From an uncultured Lachnospiraceae bacterium (GTDB taxonomy: Bacteria > Bacillota_A > Clostridia > Lachnospirales > Lachnospiraceae): a stretch of 8,725 nt of DNA. The DNA is taken from contig CAJLNC010000102.1 in NCBI GenBank assembly GCA_905207905.1, positions 1 through 8,725 of the forward strand. The letters are read 5' to 3'. Positions 6,045-8,725 of this stretch are shown here, in pieces (within the stretch, counting starts at the first letter, position 1; the number at the start of each line of letters is the position of its first letter). The notes beneath the pieces are model-generated. The model was not told where the DNA came from, ran no database searches, and saw nothing but the letters and a program-made list of their open reading frames with translations. Both the position numbers and the translations under genes were made by a program.

Positions 6045-7589
6045 ATGAATATCCATACAGAAACCCCAAAAAATATTCAGGAAAAACCGGCAAAAAAGGT
6101 ACCTGAACGACTTTCCGGCATTCTGGTGCATCCCACCTCTTTCCCTTCCCCTTACGGCATCGGAGATCTAGGACAGGGTGCTTACGATTTTATTGATTTT
6201 TTGGAAGCCTCCGGTCAGCATCTATGGCAGGTGCTTCCTCTAGGCCCCACAGGTTTCGGTGATTCCCCCTACCAGGGCTTCTCTGCCTTTGCAGGCCAGC
6301 CTCTGCTGATCAGCCCGAAAAAGCTCATTGACCTGAAGCTGCTCACTGCGCAGGACTGTCAGGATATGCCGGAGTGGAATCCCAGAAAGACTGACTACGG
6401 TGCTGTGATCACCTACAAAACCAGACTGTTTCAAATTGCCTTTGAGACCTTTCACCACACTCCGGACAAAACGCTTCTGGAAGAGTTTGAAGCTTTCTGT
6501 CAGAATGAGAGCAGCTGGCTGGAGGATTATACCCTGTTTATGGCCGTAAAAGATTACCACGAAGGCCGCTGCTGGCTGGAATGGGAGGATGAGATCAAGT
6601 CCCCCTCTGCCGCCGGCAAAGCCTTGTGGAAAGAAAAGCTGGCAGACACCATTCAATATTATCAGTTTCTTCAGTTTATGTTTGCCCGCCAGTGGATGGA
6701 ACTGCGTGCATACGCTCATGACCATCAGGTGGAAATCATCGGGGATATCCCCATCTTTGTAGCTTTGGACAGCTGCGATGTATGGGCCAACAAGAAACTG
6801 TTTCAGCTGGATACCAAGGGCTACCCAACCAGCATTGCCGGCGTTCCCCCCGATTATTTCAGTGCCACCGGACAGCTTTGGGGAAATCCCCTTTATGACT
6901 GGGATTATCACAAAGATACCGGCTATCAATGGTGGATTGATCGGATCCGTCATCAGCTCACCCTGGTAGACTATCTGCGCATTGATCATTTCCGTGGGTT
7001 TGAAGCCTACTGGGCTGTACCTGCCGATGAAGAAACCGCTATCAACGGAACCTGGGAAAAGGGTCCCTGTGAAGATCTATTTTTGGCCATCCAAAAAGCG
7101 CTTGGGAAGGATCTGCCCATTTTTGCAGAAGATCTGGGTATCATCACTCCGGAAGTGGAACAGCTTCGGGATATGTTCCAGTTCCCCGGTATGAAGGTTT
7201 TGCAGTTTGGCTTTGAAAATATGGAAGATCACAATTATATTCCCCACTTTTTTACCACTGCCAACTGCATTTGCTACACCGGAACTCATGACAATGATAC
7301 TACCATGGGGTGGTATGCGAAGCAGCCTGAGATCGTCAAAGACCGGATCCGCCGCTACGGAAATACCGACGGAAATATGGTGGGACTGGACTTTATCCGT
7401 TTCTGCTTTGGCTCCATTGCCAAATATGCCATCTTCCCCATCCAGGATCTGCTTCTGATGGGAAGTGAGAGCCGTATGAACACTCCTGGAGTGGCTGCCG
7501 CCAACTGGTCTTTCCGATACACTCAGCAGGATCTGACCAAGGAGCGGCAGGAATGGCTGCTTCAGACTACAAAACTTTATAATCGGTAA
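6045..7589 (+). CDS. malQ: 4-alpha-glucanotransferase (amylomaltase, GH77)
   Basis: Transfers alpha-1,4-glucan segments between maltodextrins and releases glucose, in cytoplasmic maltodextrin and glycogen metabolism. The 514 residues match the usual GH77 length. Landmarks in order: RLSGILVHPTSFPSPYGIGDLG (22-43), WQVLPLGPTGFGDSPYQ (61-77), IIGDIPIFVALDSCDVWAN (231-249), the nucleophile Asp314 in LRIDHFRGFEAYW, the acid/base Glu362 in FAEDLG and the third catalytic Asp416 in YTGTHDNDT. The C-terminal part ends in the family's typical PGVAAANWSFRY region (481-492). I chose ATG 6045: AAGGA lies 10 nt upstream, and the earlier ATG at 5970 coincides with the promoter start. A polar Lys/Pro-rich N-terminal tail of about 20 residues precedes the barrel. 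The next gene begins 12 bp after the stop, so the two are probably co-transcribed. Confidence 0.98.
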   Translation: MNIHTETPKNIQEKPAKKVPERLSGILVHPTSFPSPYGIGDLGQGAYDFIDFLEASGQHLWQVLPLGPTGFGDSPYQGFSAFAGQPLLISPKKLIDLKLLTAQDCQDMPEWNPRKTDYGAVITYKTRLFQIAFETFHHTPDKTLLEEFEAFCQNESSWLEDYTLFMAVKDYHEGRCWLEWEDEIKSPSAAGKALWKEKLADTIQYYQFLQFMFARQWMELRAYAHDHQVEIIGDIPIFVALDSCDVWANKKLFQLDTKGYPTSIAGVPPDYFSATGQLWGNPLYDWDYHKDTGYQWWIDRIRHQLTLVDYLRIDHFRGFEAYWAVPADEETAINGTWEKGPCEDLFLAIQKALGKDLPIFAEDLGIITPEVEQLRDMFQFPGMKVLQFGFENMEDHNYIPHFFTTANCICYTGTHDNDTTMGWYAKQPEIVKDRIRRYGNTDGNMVGLDFIRFCFGSIAKYAIFPIQDLLLMGSESRMNTPGVAAANWSFRYTQQDLTKERQEWLLQTTKLYNR

Positions 7590-7601
7590 GGAGGACTTTT
7601 T

Positions 7602-8339
7602 ATGTTTCGATTAATTCTGGCTGCTTCTGCCATTGTTCTGTTTCTGCTCCTCACACTTCCGGTGCTGTTGCTTTTATGGATCATGGAAAAATCCAGCCCC
7701 AGACGCAGCGAAATCATCCGTCTTCGCATGGTGCAATGGATCTTCCGTGTGATCACCTGGCTTTGCGGTACCAAAGTCACTGTGATCGGCGAGGAAAACA
7801 TTCCCAAAGATCAGCCGGTGCTTTACATTGGAAACCACCGCAGCCTGTTTGACACCCCCTTAACCTACGCCCGCTGTCCTTCTTACACCGGCTACATTGC
7901 CAAAAAGGAGATGGAAAAGGTTCCTATCCTCAATCTGTGGATGAAAGGCCTCCACTGCCTGTTTCTGGATCGGGAGGATATCAAAGAGGGCTTAAAGATC
8001 ATCCTGACTGCCATCGACTACATCAAGGCAGGTGTATCCATCACCGTATTCCCGGAGGGAACCAGAGGAAAGGATCCGGACGAGACTAAGATGCAGCCAT
8101 TCCATGAAGGCACCTTTAAGATCGCCACCAAAACCGGCTGTCCCATCATCCCCATGGCCATCAGCCATTCCTCCCAGATTTTTGAAGATCACAAACCCTG
8201 GATCCGCTCCGCTCATGTGATCATCGAATACGGAGCTCCCATCTATCCGAATCAGCTTTCAAAAGAGGAAAAGAAATTTATCGGTAAATACGTTCAGAAA
8301 ATCATGCAGGAAATGCTGGATAAAAATGTAACTATATAA
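7602..8339 (+). CDS. plsC: 1-acyl-sn-glycerol-3-phosphate acyltransferase (PlsC family)
   Basis: Adds the second acyl chain to lysophosphatidic acid, forming phosphatidic acid, the precursor of membrane phospholipids. The 245 residues start with a hydrophobic membrane anchor (about 4-28). The acyltransferase domain follows with the catalytic HX4D motif in NHRSLFD (His79, Asp84), the substrate-phosphate motif FPEGTRG (150-156, Glu152, Arg155) and a later PIIPMAI (181-187) block, all in family order and spacing. The active site should face the cytoplasm. The ribosome binding site TAAGGAGG overlaps the malQ stop codon, with the ATG 7 nt further on, so translation is likely coupled or at least tightly linked. 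A strong terminator follows. The family is broad, and other lysophospholipid or ornithine-lipid acyltransferases look similar, but phosphatidate synthesis is the best guess. Confidence 0.94.
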   Translation: MFRLILAASAIVLFLLLTLPVLLLLWIMEKSSPRRSEIIRLRMVQWIFRVITWLCGTKVTVIGEENIPKDQPVLYIGNHRSLFDTPLTYARCPSYTGYIAKKEMEKVPILNLWMKGLHCLFLDREDIKEGLKIILTAIDYIKAGVSITVFPEGTRGKDPDETKMQPFHEGTFKIATKTGCPIIPMAISHSSQIFEDHKPWIRSAHVIIEYGAPIYPNQLSKEEKKFIGKYVQKIMQEMLDKNVTI

Positions 8340-8359
8340 TCCTTCCAGTTTTGAAACTT

Positions 8360-8391
8360 AAAAAAGAAGTCTGTTCACAGACTTCTTTTTT
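8360..8391. terminator. Bidirectional intrinsic terminator after plsC
   Basis: A perfect 14-bp inverted repeat: AAAAAAGAAGTCTG (8360-8373), loop TTCA, CAGACTTCTTTTTT (8378-8391). It has a U-run on either strand. It lies 20 bp after the plsC stop and should end that transcript. Read the other way it can also stop transcripts from the converging gene at the right edge. Confidence 0.92.
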
Positions 8392-8392
8392 T

Positions 8393-8523
8393 ATAAAAGG
8401 CTCATTGGAATGTTTGGCGCATCGGAACGAGTGCAGCTCTTTCGTTCCATTGGATCATTGCGTTTTTTCATCCGGGCAAAAGGCCACTTCTCTAAGCAGC
8501 CTTTTCCGTCTCTGCTGCTTTAT
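8393..8523. other. Convergent intergenic stretch with two further hairpins
   Basis: About 130 bp between the terminator and the converging gene. Two perfect 7-bp inverted repeats are visible: GGAACGA/TCGTTCC (8424-8430 and 8442-8448, 11-nt loop) and AAGCAGC/GCTGCTT (8494-8500 and 8514-8520, 13-nt loop). Neither has a proper U-run on the minus strand; the second lies 3 bp past the minus-strand stop codon and may protect that mRNA's 3' end. No gene is apparent. Confidence 0.45.
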
Positions 8524-8725
8524 TTACTCTATTTCATTTATTGCCAGTATTAAATTTAAATACGCAATTCCGAACTTCTCCTCCGATGCATTTTCTGAAA
8601 TCAGATCCTTTGCTTCCTGAATTCTTTGTTTCAGTTTTTCCAATGCCTCGGCATTATTTTCTGCATTGGCTGTCTCTGCCTTTTTTTGCGCGGAAGCAAT
8701 AATTTCCTCCAACGATGTTTGATCG
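8524..8725 (-). CDS. C-terminal end of an unidentified helical protein (cut by window edge)
   Basis: An open frame enters from the right edge and stops at TAA 8524-8526; 66 residues are visible and the start is outside the window. The sequence is rich in Ala, Glu, Lys and Asn, with no Trp or Cys, and looks entirely helical. The pattern (helix, LKQRIQEAKDLISENASEE, helix ending in LILAINEIE) resembles the three-helix FIVAR-type modules found at the ends of some secreted Gram-positive proteins, but the match is by eye and weak. A cytoplasmic coiled-coil protein is equally possible. A TTG at 8712 lies in the frame, with the frame open through it and no upstream ribosome binding site visible, so I do not take it as the start. 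Base composition is more A/T-rich than in the neighbouring genes. Confidence 0.55.
   Translation of the reverse strand, partial: DQTSLEEIIASAQKKAETANAENNAEALEKLKQRIQEAKDLISENASEEKFGIAYLNLILAINEIE

Noticed and set aside
6240..6989. 249-codon minus-strand frame opposite malQ
   Set aside because: Antisense shadow of a well-matched gene; no family resemblance or ribosome site supports it.
8351..8620. 89-codon plus-strand frame after plsC
   Set aside because: It reads straight through the strong terminator at 8360-8391 and overlaps the better-supported minus-strand gene.
1..8725. CRISPR array, tRNA or rRNA gene, insertion sequence, phage or defence genes
   Set aside because: Looked for on both strands; no regularly spaced direct repeats, cloverleaf genes, transposase, integrase or defence-type reading frames are present.

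Overview
The window looks like a chromosomal segment of a low- to mid-GC Gram-positive anaerobe, most likely a clostridial Lachnospiraceae-type bacterium. The basis is the strong AGGAGG-type ribosome binding sites, the consensus TTGaca/TATAAT promoters, the large multi-membrane-span OmpR-class two-component system, and a small membrane/zinc-ribbon protein of a kind I recall mainly from that family. I cannot name genus or species. I see no insertion sequence, phage, CRISPR, tRNA or rRNA gene. The content is mostly housekeeping and regulatory.

Layout, left to right. Positions 1-5789 are all on the minus strand and read leftward: a VOC/glyoxalase I-like protein (gloA, 5418-5789), pyruvate kinase (pyk, 3878-5308), a 360-bp non-coding stretch rich in inverted repeats, an OmpR-type response regulator (2816-3517), its sensor histidine kinase (405-2762), and the N-terminal 103 residues of a membrane/zinc-ribbon protein running off the left edge (1-310). 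At about 5.9 kb transcription diverges. Two near-consensus sigma-A promoters stand back to back, 16 bp apart, one driving gloA-pyk and the other driving malQ-plsC on the plus strand (6045-8339). A strong bidirectional terminator at 8360-8391 closes the plus-strand operon. A minus-strand gene, of which only the C-terminal end is present (8524-8725), converges on it.

How the parts may work together: gloA and pyk appear to form a glycolytic operon (methylglyoxal detoxification plus the last ATP-yielding step of glycolysis). The divergent operon couples maltodextrin/glycogen processing (4-alpha-glucanotransferase) to an acyltransferase of phosphatidic-acid synthesis. Sharing one promoter island makes common control by carbon status plausible, but no regulator gene is present. 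The two-component system sits beside no transporter or other obvious target, so its signal and regulon cannot be read from this window.

The most interesting non-coding structure is a 127-bp unit with 19-bp terminal inverted repeats upstream of the response regulator. Next is a predicted stem-loop at the very 5' end of the malQ mRNA, then the compact divergent promoter with a small palindrome between its -35 boxes. I did not find a clear new multi-gene system here; the findings are mainly regulatory structures and gene pairings.
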